NCBI RefSeq assembly: GCF_020497125.1
Contig: NC_059072.1
Span: 55,648,697 to 55,712,696, forward strand
Source: Mauremys mutica
Lineage: Eukaryota; Chordata; Testudines; Geoemydidae
Direction of reading: 5' to 3'
DNA length: 64,000 nucleotides
Both the position numbers and the translations under genes were made by a program. Below are positions 10,462 through 21,848 of this stretch, piece by piece. How positions within the stretch are numbered: position 1 is the first letter of the stretch; every line of letters starts with the position of its first letter. Below the pieces are notes generated by a model, which ran no database searches, was not told where the DNA came from, and saw only the letters and a program-made list of their open reading frames with translations.

Positions 10462-11969
10462 TTTAATAAATTACAGGATGATTCTACTTCTTACTAGATG
10501 CCTCACCACTAGTATTGTTTGTTCTATAATCTGATAATAAACTCACCTTTTTTTCTTCCTTACATCCTTTCCCATTGGTGATACTTTTATTGTTGGTAAG
10601 TGTAATATTTCAATTGACTGTTTTATAGAACCTGTTTATTATGGTTCTTTTTCAAAATAAAAAAAAGAAAGAGAGCAAGGAGGATTTTTAATTAATGTGG
10701 AGTGCACCCTCAGGCTCTGCCCTTAGGTACAATACTCTGTATACAGTGAGCCTATGGCACTGACAGGTGGTCTGGAGCTGTGAGAAGGAGAAACCTCTCA
10801 AGGGGGCCTGTAAGTCATATTAGATCAGGCTTGATTCACTCTGTTAGATGATTGTTCAAAGAGAAGCAGTTAGTAAAGTCTAGATGACCCAGTAGAATTG
10901 CATTTTTAAGACCATTTTCACATTGCAAGAAGTATCCAGAAAATAGTAAATAATAATAGTACTGACCTCTACTGATTTTCATTCTTGGAACTCTTAAGTT
11001 GAACACTACAGGCTGGCTCCTTCAGTGGGATGCAGCAGCTTTGCACTATCTTGCTGGTGTTTTTTGGCTGCAAATGGCTCCTGGAGGATGCAAATTTAAC
11101 CCTACAATGGCATACAGCTGATAGGGGCTCTTATGTAACACCTCTTCCTTGTTGCTGGTGAGCAGGAAATGGGGATGGGGTTACTTAAAAGGAGGAGTGT
11201 TGAAGACACACCTACATGACACCAACCTTGAATTAGAGTTTTAACCTTTTGCAGCCACTACAGGCTGGTGTAAGTTAGAACTACTGTAAGAATGCTCTAA
11301 GTCAGTGGGGGTGGGGATATAAGCATGGAAGGGGGTCAATTTATGAATTTGCCAGGGTGCTGGAATCTGACAACCTAGGTTTGCCAATATATAATAGAAT
11401 CCGGTAGGATAACCCCATTTTATTGAGCCCAAGAGGTGTTAGCTTACTAGTTTTAACTCTGGTTTCTTTTCAGGTCAACTTTTAACTTGAATAGTATTTT
11501 TCAAATCAGAACTCCTGCTTATTCTTAACCAACCAACAATTTATTAATTCACCCAGAACCACATTAGTACAATCAACAGTTCACGACTCAAATGTAGACA
11601 TAGCCAATTGTGCATACTACAACACAATACAGTCTTGCAAGCAATTATCATAGACTAGAGCTGAGGCTCTGCAGTTGTATTCAGGAATAATGCAAATTAT
11701 CAAGATTTCTTATTACATTTACTTATGATCTTAAATTCTCAATTCCTAACACATTTATCAGATTTCCAAGGATGCACTCATCTTGAAGGCATCTTTTAAG
11801 AGTGTGGTACTCCTCTTTGACTGGATTGGTGCAAAAGAGAACAGTTTAGAATATTAAAAGTAAGGCTGTTGATTAATCACAGTTAACTCACTCGATTAAC
11901 TCTTAATATCCAAAGTTACACCCTGGTTTATATGTTTTAACATTTCTTCTTCCTTGTGCAAGACAAGCA
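10462..11969. other. Unannotated spacer
   Basis: AT-rich sequence with no supported gene or recognisable complete repeat. Confidence 0.4.
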
Positions 11970-12222
11970 ATAGTCTCAAGTTGCAGTGGGAGAGGTCTAG
12001 GTTGGATATTAGGAAACACTATTTCACTAGGAGGGTGGTGAGGCACTGGAATGGGTTACCTAAGGAGGTGGTGGAATCTCCATCCTTAGAGGTTTTTAAG
12101 GCCCAGCTTGACAAAGCCCTGGCTGGGATGATTTAGTTGGTGTTAGTCCTGCTTTGAGCAGGGGGTTGGACTAAATGGCCTCCTGAGGTCTCTTCTAACC
12201 CTAATCATCTATGATTCTATGA
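11970..12222 (+). mobile_element. CR1 LINE 3' end
   Basis: It encodes the C-terminal CR1 reverse transcriptase tail ([20 protein letters not shown]), then the CR1 3' UTR phrase 'ggcctcctgaggtctcttc', ending in the octamer-type tail 'atgattctatgaatt'. It is 5'-truncated. Confidence 0.93.
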
Positions 12223-12869
12223 ATTCCTATTACTTCTAGAATGCAACAACTTTTATTTAAAATGAAAACCAACAAAATCCACATAATCATCTAAATTTGG
12301 ATGACATACTCCATACATTTTTGATTGTGCATAAGCAGTTCACTTTATTTTGGACTTACAACAGAACAAATGACATTTTCACATATAGAAGGATGTAGAT
12401 CTGACCCACAAGGCAAACAAATGTGCAGATTATGATTTGGGGTGAAAGAGATTATTCATGGTATATTTGATTTATAAGGTAACAATGTATAGTTTATACT
12501 TTGGGGTGAAAACACTGATAGGAAAGAAGGGTGTGACCCTTGGTTGGTGACTTGTCGTTCTTTTCAACTAGATTACGATGGAGAAAGAGGTTTTATACAT
12601 ATACAGATTATGAGAGATTCTTGCCTAGGTGATTAACAACTTTCTTTTAGCCATTTTAATTTCTATGGGTTCTGTTCTTGGGGAGAGGAACTTCCGACCT
12701 TGGCTGATTGGTGGGTATTTAAATAAAGTGTCTCATGTGATGTGAACCATTTTCTTATTTTATTTATTCTAAGGTGGATCCTATTTTGGGGATAAACAGA
12801 TGTATAATATTACTAATTCCTTCTGGCCCTCCTAAAATAAGAAGTTATTAGAAGGACACAGTGCATGGA

Positions 12870-14045
12870 GTAATATCCTTTATTGGACCAACTTCTGTTG
12901 ATGAAAGAGACAAGCTTTTGAATTTATGTAGAATTCTCATTCAGGCCTAGGAAAGGTATTAGAGCAGTGGCGGACAACCTGCAGGCCACGGACTGCACAC
13001 AGCTCATCAGGGCAATCCGCTGGTGGCCACAAGACAGTTTGTTTACATTGACCATCTGCAGGCATGGCCTCCCACAGTTCCCAATGGCCACGGTTTGCCG
13101 TTCCCGGCCAATGGGAGCTGCGAGAAGCAGCGTGGGCCACAGTGACATGCTGGTCGCTGCTTCCTGCAGCTCCCATTGGCCATTGGGAGCTGTGGCCGGT
13201 CGTGCTTGCATACAGTCAATGTAAACAAACTGTCACACAGCCCGCCAGAAGATTACCCTGACGGGCCACGTGCGGGCCACAGGTTGCCCACCACTGTATT
13301 AGAGTGTCACAGCTAAATAAAAGATGGAACAGATTGTTTAGCATAAGGAGTTAATTAACACGTTGTAAGAGACCATTCAAGGTGAAGTGGGCAGTTAACA
13401 CCAGTGCAATCATAGGACCAAGGAGGATTAGTGGGTTATAGATTGTTGTAATGAGAAATAAATTCAGTGTCTTTATTCAGAGCATGATTTTTAGTGTCTA
13501 ACAAAGTTATGAATTTAAGCTTCCAGATTAATCTTTTGAAAAAGTGTTGTGCAAGTTTCCTTTTGGTCATATATGGAGTGACCATTTTGTGAAAAGCCCA
13601 CAGGTGATAGCGTGTTTTTGTCTTTTATCATTTTTCTATGTGAGTTTGTTAGAGTGTATAGTGATTGTCTCATTTACCCACATAGTTGTTATTGGGGCAT
13701 TTAATGCACCAGATGAGGTACATCACATATGGTGTGATAGGCAAGTGTAGGAATCTTGAGAGGTGAGTTGTGAAGGTGCTGATATTGTAGCAGCGGAGAT
13801 ATGTCTGCAAGTTTGCATCTGTTGTTCCGGCAGGGTGTGGTGCCGCTTTGAGTTGGTGGGTCCTGGTCTGCGTGGACCTTGTTTCTGATGATGAGCTTGG
13901 AGAGGTTGTGGGTTGTTTGAAGGCCAGAAAAGGGGGTTCAGGAAAGATTTCTTTCAGGATCTGTTCCCCATCTAGTATGGGTTGTAGTTGTTTAATGATA
14001 TGCCATATGGGCTCCAGTGTGGGGTGCAGAGTTCTTTTAAAATAT
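12870..14045 (-). mobile_element. Penelope-like element, GIY-YIG endonuclease end, degenerate
   Basis: On the minus strand, 13661-13740 reads VMYLIWCIKCPNNNYVG. This resembles the start of the Penelope GIY-YIG domain (YLIxCxxCxxxYVGxT, with a C-x2-C pair). After a frameshift and stop it continues RQSLYTLTNSHRKMIK. Upstream, in the phase expected for the linker, is FSGLQTTHNLSKLIIRNK. The tail 'ttattggaccaacttctgttgatgaaagag' (from about 12870) matches a common turtle Penelope 3' region. The reverse transcriptase half is missing. The copy is split by the hAT MITE at 12965-13296. Confidence 0.7.
12965..13296. mobile_element. hAT MITE with perfect 8-bp TSD TATTAGAG
   Basis: It starts CAGTGGCGGACAACCTGCAGG and ends CACAGGTTGCCCACCACTG, 332 bp. 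TATTAGAG occurs on both sides (12957-12964 and 13297-13304). GC-rich blocks inside are themselves partly palindromic (CCAATGGGAGCTG / CAGCTCCCATTGG). Confidence 0.95.
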
Positions 14046-15984
14046 ATTCAGCTATTATTATAATTCCCTAGTAAGAAGATTCCAAATAAATGCAGTGGTT
14101 ATTTCTCTCGTGTAATACATTTAAAGAAAAAACATCATATAATTGGATTTATTTGTTGACAAAAGCTATATCTCACATCAGTAGGCAGCAGCCCTTTTGC
14201 CAAGCCTATGACATCAATGTGCAGTAAATGGGCAAGAGTCTCAACTGGTGTGAAACCAGCATATCTTCATTAAAGTCAATTGTCCTTCACAGATTAAAAC
14301 TAACTGAGAATCTGGCCCTATGAGAGTAGAAGATCACAAATTATGTAGTGGATGTATTAAAAATGCACCTTTCAGTGGCAGAAAATGATTGATTGACTTT
14401 GTGTTCATTTGCTAACCTCAGGAGGTGAAATATAAGAGAGGATATAGAGTTTAGATGTTTAAAATGGGTGCATATTCTGATAGCTATTTTCTGTCTGGAT
14501 TTAAATCTTAATAATTTGCCTGGGATGCTAGCCAGAACAGCTTTGCAATAGCACCCAACAGATAGAATTAAAGCATGAATCATTATCTCTCTGGTTTGCC
14601 AAACTAGGGTTTATTCAAGTGGCATTTTTAAGATAGAACACAGTTCATAATTTGATGGTATGCCTGTGTCTGAAAGCTAACAATCCCTTAATTTCAAATG
14701 GTGTTGTGGGAAAGTCACAAATTCATGGTGAGGTACACACTAGGGTTTCAAAGATGAGATTTGATTGAAGGGATTCAAAATCATAATAGCTTCTGTTGTT
14801 TAAGTTGATGTATTGGCTGAACATTTGCCAAGATAAAATATTATTCTGACAGATTTGAATGCAGAAGTGTATAAAAAAGGATATATCATTTTCTTACAGG
14901 ACAAGGTAAATATGCAATGCCAGAAGTCCAGGCAGAGAGGCCATATCTAAAATTGTAGCCATAATAAATGATTCAAACAGCATTTGGAATTCTTGCAGTT
15001 TGAAGCCTGTTTTGCAGATATGATGAAAACAACTGAAAGGCTAGTCCTGAAAGCCCATTACAGGGTTGTAAGGTATTATTTTCATTAATACTGGGATTAT
15101 TGATAGACTAATCTTCAAAAGCAAGTGTACTTAATCTATAATCTTTGAAGCTATAGAATCCTTTGTATACCACAGTAACTATCATTCTTCCAGTGTTAAT
15201 TTTAGACACTGTAGCAATCAAAGGATGAAAAAGCTTCAAAGAGTAACAAGACATAATTTGAAGTACAATTTACCATGCTGGCAAAGGACCAACCAATGGG
15301 AATTTTTATTTGACTGGACTAGGACAAGCCATGGACAAATAGCAGTCTTCAGTCAGATTATGTTCATATGTATGGCTAATTCCAGGTCTGAATATATGGT
15401 TCTATAAACTAAACAGCCTGTAATTGACAGTAAATTGCCTGCTTTCATCAACACTAAGGAAAAAGGCTAATGCTCCTCAAACAGAATAGAATTTTTCTCT
15501 CTATGACTAGCCTTGCAACAGATTTATATCACTTTAGGAGAGGTGAAAATATTTTGTTGTCCATTGACAAAAGTATAGAAGACTTCAGAAACAAACCAGA
15601 CAATGCACCGTATAAATCAATACAGTTCTAAACTGAGACTCCAAATGTCAGAGTTAAAATACATCAGATGTAAATGTTTGAATATCTGTTCCCTTTTTGG
15701 TCCCTTGAATACTGTATTGTTCATCTAACATTGGGCATTCAGTTAATCAGTGGCAGATTTGATCCACTGTGAAAAAGAGAGATATGTGGTTTTTAAGACA
15801 ACTAGCAATACTAACTGAGATAGGATTCAAGTCATGTCCTTTCAAAAGATTCTAGGACTTTGAGACTGGGGATCCATGTCTGAGGTGAAGATTATCAAAC
15901 TTTGGTGCCAAAAGTGAGGTGTCTAAATCCAGATATAGGCACATACATAACTGTCCTGATTTTCAAATAACTTTGCACCTTTAT
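14046..15984. other. Unannotated AT-rich stretch
   Basis: No gene, splice-supported exon or clear transposon terminus. Open frames are short and isolated. Confidence 0.4.
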
Positions 15985-16047
15985 ATTATCCCTATATACA
16001 CACACACACACACATATATATAGTGTGTGTGTGTATATAGGGATAAT
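15985..16047. repeat. Microsatellite palindrome (AC)n(AT)n(GT)n
   Basis: ATTATCCCTATATACACAC... at 15985-16009 is the reverse complement of 16023-16047, with TA repeats between. The shared unique edge ATTATCCCTATATA shows it is an inverted duplication and not only complementary microsatellites. Confidence 0.85.
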
Positions 16048-16073
16048 AGACCCCAAAAAAGTGTGTGTTAGGT

Positions 16074-16555
16074 AGAGTTACAGTTGAGAGTAGGTTTCTG
16101 TAATTTAGGAGTAAAAAACATTAGAATGATGTAATTATCCACAAAACAAGCATTATAAACCCAAGAAATTCAGAGTTAAGGTTAAACTTAAAAGAAATAC
16201 AAACATGTTAAAGTTTGGAAATGCACAATTAAGGCACTTAGACAATCTTAACACTCTAGTAATGCTATGAGGAAAACAGAAAACTATCCATAAAAACCAG
16301 TTTAATGTAATCTGGGACCACAAACTCTTAGATGCATTAAACATAATTGGATAGTTATTGCATGGTGTCGTTACTGAGCACAATTAAGATCATTTGAGCG
16401 CCTCAATTGTACATTTCTGTACTGTAGCATGGTTAGGTTTAACTTAATTTTAACTTTAACTCTGAATGTTTGGGGTTTGTAATGCTTGTTTGGGGGATAA
16501 TTACATCATTCATACTTAATTTAATTACTGAAATGTACTCTCAATCTTAATTCCA
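16074..16555. repeat. Long diverged palindrome (about 480 bp), MITE or foldback candidate
   Basis: The left half (16074-16305) aligns with the reverse complement of the right half (about 16335-16555) almost to the centre. Pairs include GATGTAATTATCC / GGATAATTACATC, ACAAGCATTA / TAATGCTTGT, ATTCAGAGTTAA / TTAACTCTGAAT, GAGAGTA / TACTCTC and ACTATCCA / TGGATAGT. By eye the arms are roughly 70-75% alike. There is no coding sequence. No TSD was established. Confidence 0.75.
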
Positions 16556-18227
16556 ATTTAAAGCAGATTTTGTCTGAGAATTTCTTTTATTTTAAAAAAG
16601 TATTTTAAATGTTATATGTGAACATGGCACAAGAAACCCAAACAGAATGCTACCATGACATTGCTCATGAGTTGAAGATATGTAGTATCATCCTTAGATG
16701 ATATTTTTTTACATTTTAACTTTTCAAGATACATTCACCAGTATGCTCTGGCTGCTTTGTGCCACACTGGAAAGCAGCCAGCGCACACTGGCCAGTGAGG
16801 TCAGGTTTACAGCCACTTTGCATCACTGGAGAAGCACAAAGCAGCCATAGAGAACTCATGAATCTGGCCCTTAATTTAGTTGCACGCAGCTCTGGAATTT
16901 TTTGAGAGCAGACACATATGGGACCAATCCAGTGACAATTGTGGGCCAAGTAATCTGTCAATGAGAATTATTAACATATGTACAGTCCCCTCATGTCACT
17001 GATTCATTTTTTCCAATAAAACTAAAGCATGCAAATTAACTGGAGAGGAAGCGTGACGGTTAGTGAAGTTACATCTGGTGTCACAATGGCACTTAAGAAT
17101 TACCTGAACTATTGACCTGGCTCTGTTTATTACCTATAAATCATAACAATTTTACAAAAAATCATGAATAAGCTAACTCAGTTATTACCTAATTTCTTCA
17201 TATGTAGCCTACACACAAGATTTCAAGAGTTTTAACTCTATGGAAAGTTTGAACGGTCAGTGTTTTTCCATTATTGAGATCATTCAGAACAAAAAAGGTC
17301 TGAGAAGTGATACATTTCTAGTTGGACCCATTAAAAATTTAAATGTAACTTATAAACTAATTAAAAGATTTAATTGTAAATTGTCACAAATACGTTCTGT
17401 ACTCAGAGAGTATGTGCTGTATTCCTCATCCATAACAAAGAGCTTGAATCCTTGCTTTAAGTGTAAAATTCAGATCAGTCTGTGACTGACACCTCTATAA
17501 TGTCCTACGACTGACACGGTTACAACTACACTGCATACATCTATAATGATACACGCATTATACAGCTGCGTATTATAAGCACTTGTTCCTTACGATACAC
17601 CCAGTCTGTAAATATGACGCAATAACCACATGAAATGACAGCATTATCTATATTCCGAGTTTTAGAACAGATTGGAGAACTAAGCATGGTCAAAACAATC
17701 TCTCACAGCACGCAGCCATTTCAATTCAATAGCCTCAATGAGGATCTTGGAAGAGCTATTACTGGTCAGTCCAATCAGCGTCTTGGATGTGCTGATAAAT
17801 GGCCCAAACATACAAACCCCCCAAATTCAGAAGTAACCTTGAAATTTCTATTTTCATTGTTATCAGAGATTGGCAGGGCTGCAAATCTAATGTTTCTTAC
17901 ATAAAGAGAAAAGAAACAGCAGGGACACCTTATGGTAACGTGAACATGCTTCAACTGTACCAGAGCAGTGGAAAAGCCAGGGAGTTAAAAAAAGGAGACT
18001 GTCAGTTCCATAGGTTAGGCTGCTTGACAATTCTCCCTTATTGTTTGCTGTTTTATTTAATTTTCAATTGACAAGGAAGGGAGGTCATGTTCTGATGTTA
18101 GAAACCTTCCAAAAGTCAAGAGCTGCTGTATATAAAGTAACTTAGCATAGTCTGTCTTGGGAGATCTACAAAGTACACGTCTGCCTGATATAATGCTGTC
18201 CTCAGGAGCCAAAAAATCTTACTGTGT
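16556..18227. other. Unannotated AT-rich stretch
   Basis: No supported gene. Short open frames at 17240-18071 have no recognisable domains. Confidence 0.4.
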
Positions 18228-18364
18228 TATAGGTGAAACCACGTTATATCAAACTTGCTTTAATCCATCGGAGCACGCAGCCCCGCCCCCCCCAGAGCAC
18301 TGCTTTACCGCGTTATATCCGAATTCGTGTTATATCGGGTCATGTTATATCGGGTCAGAGGTGT
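18228..18364. mobile_element. MITE-like repeat with GTTATATC motifs
   Basis: Four copies of the CGTTATATC / TGTTATATC type word occur, with 'cgttatatccgaattcgtgttatatcgggtc' in the middle and 'aggtgaaacc' opposite 'gacccgatataac'. It resembles a common turtle DNA-transposon remnant, but ends and TSD are not clear. Confidence 0.45.
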
Positions 18365-20472
18365 ACCAAAGAACATAGTGCTACTTGCTATCAGCAAATA
18401 CATTTAAGTAGCAATGAAACAATATAGGCAAGGCAACGATATACATGTATCTGTATTTGTCTCTACAAATCTGTTGTTTGTTTTGAAATAAGTGTTGCAA
18501 ATGAAATTAACCAATTTGTGCAGGCAAATGTGAGTGCTCCCAAGTTTTTGTGTATGAACTCTGGCCTCTTCTCTCTGAAATACTGGGCTTGATTCTGATC
18601 TCACAATGATTTAAATCAATTAACTCAAATGAAGGCAGTTTAGTTACTCTATTGCAAAATGGGTGCAAATGATTTGATAAGATGACCATGGGCCTTTACA
18701 TTTCTCGGAGAAAATAGCAACAGAAATCTCAGTGCCATGGTGAGTACATCCTATGAGTCCTCTTACGGAGATAGAAAAAAACAGTTGTAAAAGAGATCAG
18801 ATTGTAAAGCTACTTGAAGGCCACGCCTCCCAGCTGTGCTAGTGTCACTCTGCGCAGGAAGTAAGAGTAGCCAAACATGGGAAGATCACCCCAACATGAG
18901 GAAATTCTCTGGTAACTCTTGCACTAAGACCTCCACCCCCAAAGGCTGGAACACGGAGTGCTGCCAGGAGGAAATAAATGTGGCTGGGTTTTCATGTACA
19001 CCAGTGATTCCCAGATGCCTTAGACCCTTGTGACCCTTGGCATATGGGGTAAATTAGAGCAGCTTTCATAGCCTTCAATCCAAAGGAGCTTCAGCAGCTT
19101 ACACTAGAAGTGAATATGCCCCCAGACCTAATTCCTTCCTCATTTCAACCTGCTTCCAGACTGTGTTCACAATACTGTAGTCTAACTTCTATTTTGAGTA
19201 CAATTTTTGGCCAAATTCGGCAGGCAGTTTCATCACTATAAATCCAGAGTAACTGTGTTGAGGTCAATGGAGTTACTCTGGATTTGCAGAGGTTAAAGTG
19301 AATGCCAACTTTAGTACTTAAATTTTGGTTGTTGGTTTGATGGTTGTTGGTTTGATGGTTCCCCTGCCCCCTTCCCTTGCTTGGGTAAGAAAGGGGACAG
19401 ATGGAATCTCCGCTTTTCTGAGAGCTACTGCAGAGAAGGAGCCTTCTGTGGGAGTGCAAAAATAAGTTAGAGGACAATTTGTAATTTATTGTTGCACTGT
19501 TGAATCTAGAGTAATTTTGTCAATTGGTAGAGGCTGAAGAGGCTGGGAAGGATGCTGTGATACTACCGGAAGGTCGCTAGAAAGCAAGTGAAATGTCAAC
19601 TTGATTAGTTCCCACAAAAACTCATGGGTGTATGAATAATAGAAAAATAGTAATTTTTGTCAGTAATGTTAAACTAGATATGGATTAAGTTGCATTAAAA
19701 ATAAATACATTTGCAACTTTCCTGGTTAGAAACCTGTGTTAATGGATGGAAATACAACATTAAGAATGATTTATTACCTTAGAAAGCATTCTGATGCAAT
19801 TTTAGCATTTTGTGGTCTTTCCTAATGGGTTAGTGTTAACTGTAGAGCCTATTTGGGGTTGCAAAAAAATAGCCACAGTATTAATAGGTGCCAGCTGTGA
19901 AGATAAACCACTGACAGCTTCTTAAAAATATCACTGTTCTTTCACATTGATTTTATGTAAAGCTAACGAGAAAAACAACAGTACTTCAGTCTGCTCTTCT
20001 GAAATACATAACTGATGAAGTAGGAGGTTTAGTAGTATAAAGTATTTTCCACCTTAGACATTCTCTGACAGCAGTAATAATCAGTCTTTTTTGTTACATT
20101 TGTGGGGGAAGTGATAAATTGTACAGTCTCTTATGTGGATTCTGTAACTTCCTTTTAGAAATTTTATTTCTTGTGTTTTATTTCCATGTACTTTCACTCA
20201 GGCAAATTCTTTGGGATGGGGATGTTTCAGAAGAGCTAAAAGAGACTAAGAAAGAGCTGATAGCTCCATTATGTACATAACAAATCTATTATTTAAAAAT
20301 ATAACTCAAACATCCTGAGGGAAATTGGATGTGAAGCCCTGCTAGGCTACCAGGAGTTGAAAGTTGAGCTGTATATCATTTTAAAAGTAATTTCCCCTGG
20401 ATTGTCAAAAAAGTCATGAGTCTAACCTATGGCCAAGAACTATTACAAATCTTCATACAGGTAATATACAAG
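18365..20472. other. Spacer with old repeat traces
   Basis: A perfect 14-bp inverted repeat AATCCAGAGTAACT / AGTTACTCTGGATT occurs at 19241-19254 and 19271-19284, within a phrase common in old amniote repeats. No gene seen. Confidence 0.45.
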
Positions 20473-20862
20473 CAATGGTGGATTAGTCACTTGGCCAACA
20501 GGGCCCATGCCCAAGGGCCCCGGCCAATTGGAAGGCCCACAGCAAAATGACCTCCCCCGCCCCCTTGACCCACTCCAATCGCCCAGTGCTCCTGTCAGGA
20601 AGCGGGGTTGGGGCTTGCCCCACTCCACCTGCACGCCCAGAGCTCCTGCTGGGGAGTGGGGTCGGGGTGTGGCAGCTTGCCCCACTCCCCAGCCAGAATA
20701 CCAGATGGGCGGAGTGGGGCAAGCCCCTGGACCCCGACCCCATTTCCCCAGCAGGAGCACCAAAGAGAGAGGGGTTGGAGGAGGGGTACTGCAGGCAGAA
20801 GGGGTGGGGAGGGATCCTACTTGCTCTGGCCCAGGGCCCCACAAAACCATAATCCGCCTCTG
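20473..20862. mobile_element. hAT MITE, GC-rich, 390 bp
   Basis: It starts CAATGGTGGATTAGTCACTT and ends CATAATCCGCCTCTG, so GGTGGATTA pairs with TAATCCGCC. Flanks TATACAAG (20465-20472) and TATACAGA (20863-20870) match in 6 of 8 bases. Overlapping open frames on both strands inside it are not genes. Confidence 0.82.
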
Positions 20863-20870
20863 TATACAGA

Positions 20871-21840
20871 GAAACATGATTTTTGTAGATTATTTTTTCC
20901 ACACCACACATGTAAATGGTGTTGTATAGACATATTATACGATCCCTGCCACAGGAAGATTATATTCTAAGGCCCTAATCTTGCAAGGAGCTCTGTATGG
21001 GTACAGAGGTCTCCTTGCTTGAAACCTCCTTGCAAGATAGGGGCCAAAGTTAAATAAAACTGAAAACTAGGAGAGATAATAAAGATGGTGGGGTATGAAA
21101 AGGAAGATGGTTTGACAGTACTGTATTGATTTATCAGAATAAAGCAAGTCTCCAAAATGTAATACCTCTGATGGATAGCTTCACTATTTTATTACAATAA
21201 ATGGAGCTGAGAGCAAACCCTGTATTTAGGTTACCTAATATTTTCTATTATAAAAGATCTTTTCTTTGAGAAGCTCTCACACCTCCATTGCTTGCAGCAA
21301 GCCTTTGATATGCATCAGGGGCAATGCCCTCAGACTAGGGAATTGCCTTTTCTTTCTCACTTGAAGTTCTGTTCAGCTTTTGCAGTAACAAGCTGTAAAA
21401 AATTGCCATCTCCCTTCTCTCACTTGTGTTCCTCAATTACATTCAGCTTTTACCTTACTACTTTAAAATAAACTAGAAACTTAGATACAAAGAAACTAAA
21501 CTGAAAAAAAAAGTTATTTTAGCTTGTAGAATCAAACACTCAAAATTACCAGTAGGAAATGCCAGTATTATACAAAACCAAACTTGCTTGAGCCCATCCT
21601 TCAGTAATCTGGGAAAACTAAACACTACCTCTGGGCGCCCCTAAGAGGCAATACTGCCTCGCTCACATGCACTGAGTTTGTGTACAACAAAAACTGTTAT
21701 TAAAAGGGAAAAGGGGTTAATTTGGGAAAACACCACAACCAAAAGTCAAAAGCATGTGACCATAGGCAAACACCCACCCCACAGTTTTGTTGGGCAGTAT
21801 CCTGTGCCTCACTTTCTCACCTTGCTGTGTGAAAGTCTGA
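20871..21840. other. Unannotated spacer
   Basis: It holds a short inverted phrase (ATCTTGCAAGGAG at about 20977 and CTCCTTGCAAGAT at about 21027), otherwise nothing supported. Confidence 0.4.
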
Positions 21841-21848
21841 CAAACAAA

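Noticed and set aside
20443..20970. Several 100-140 residue frames on both strands
   Set aside because: All lie in a GC-rich hAT MITE with inverted ends.
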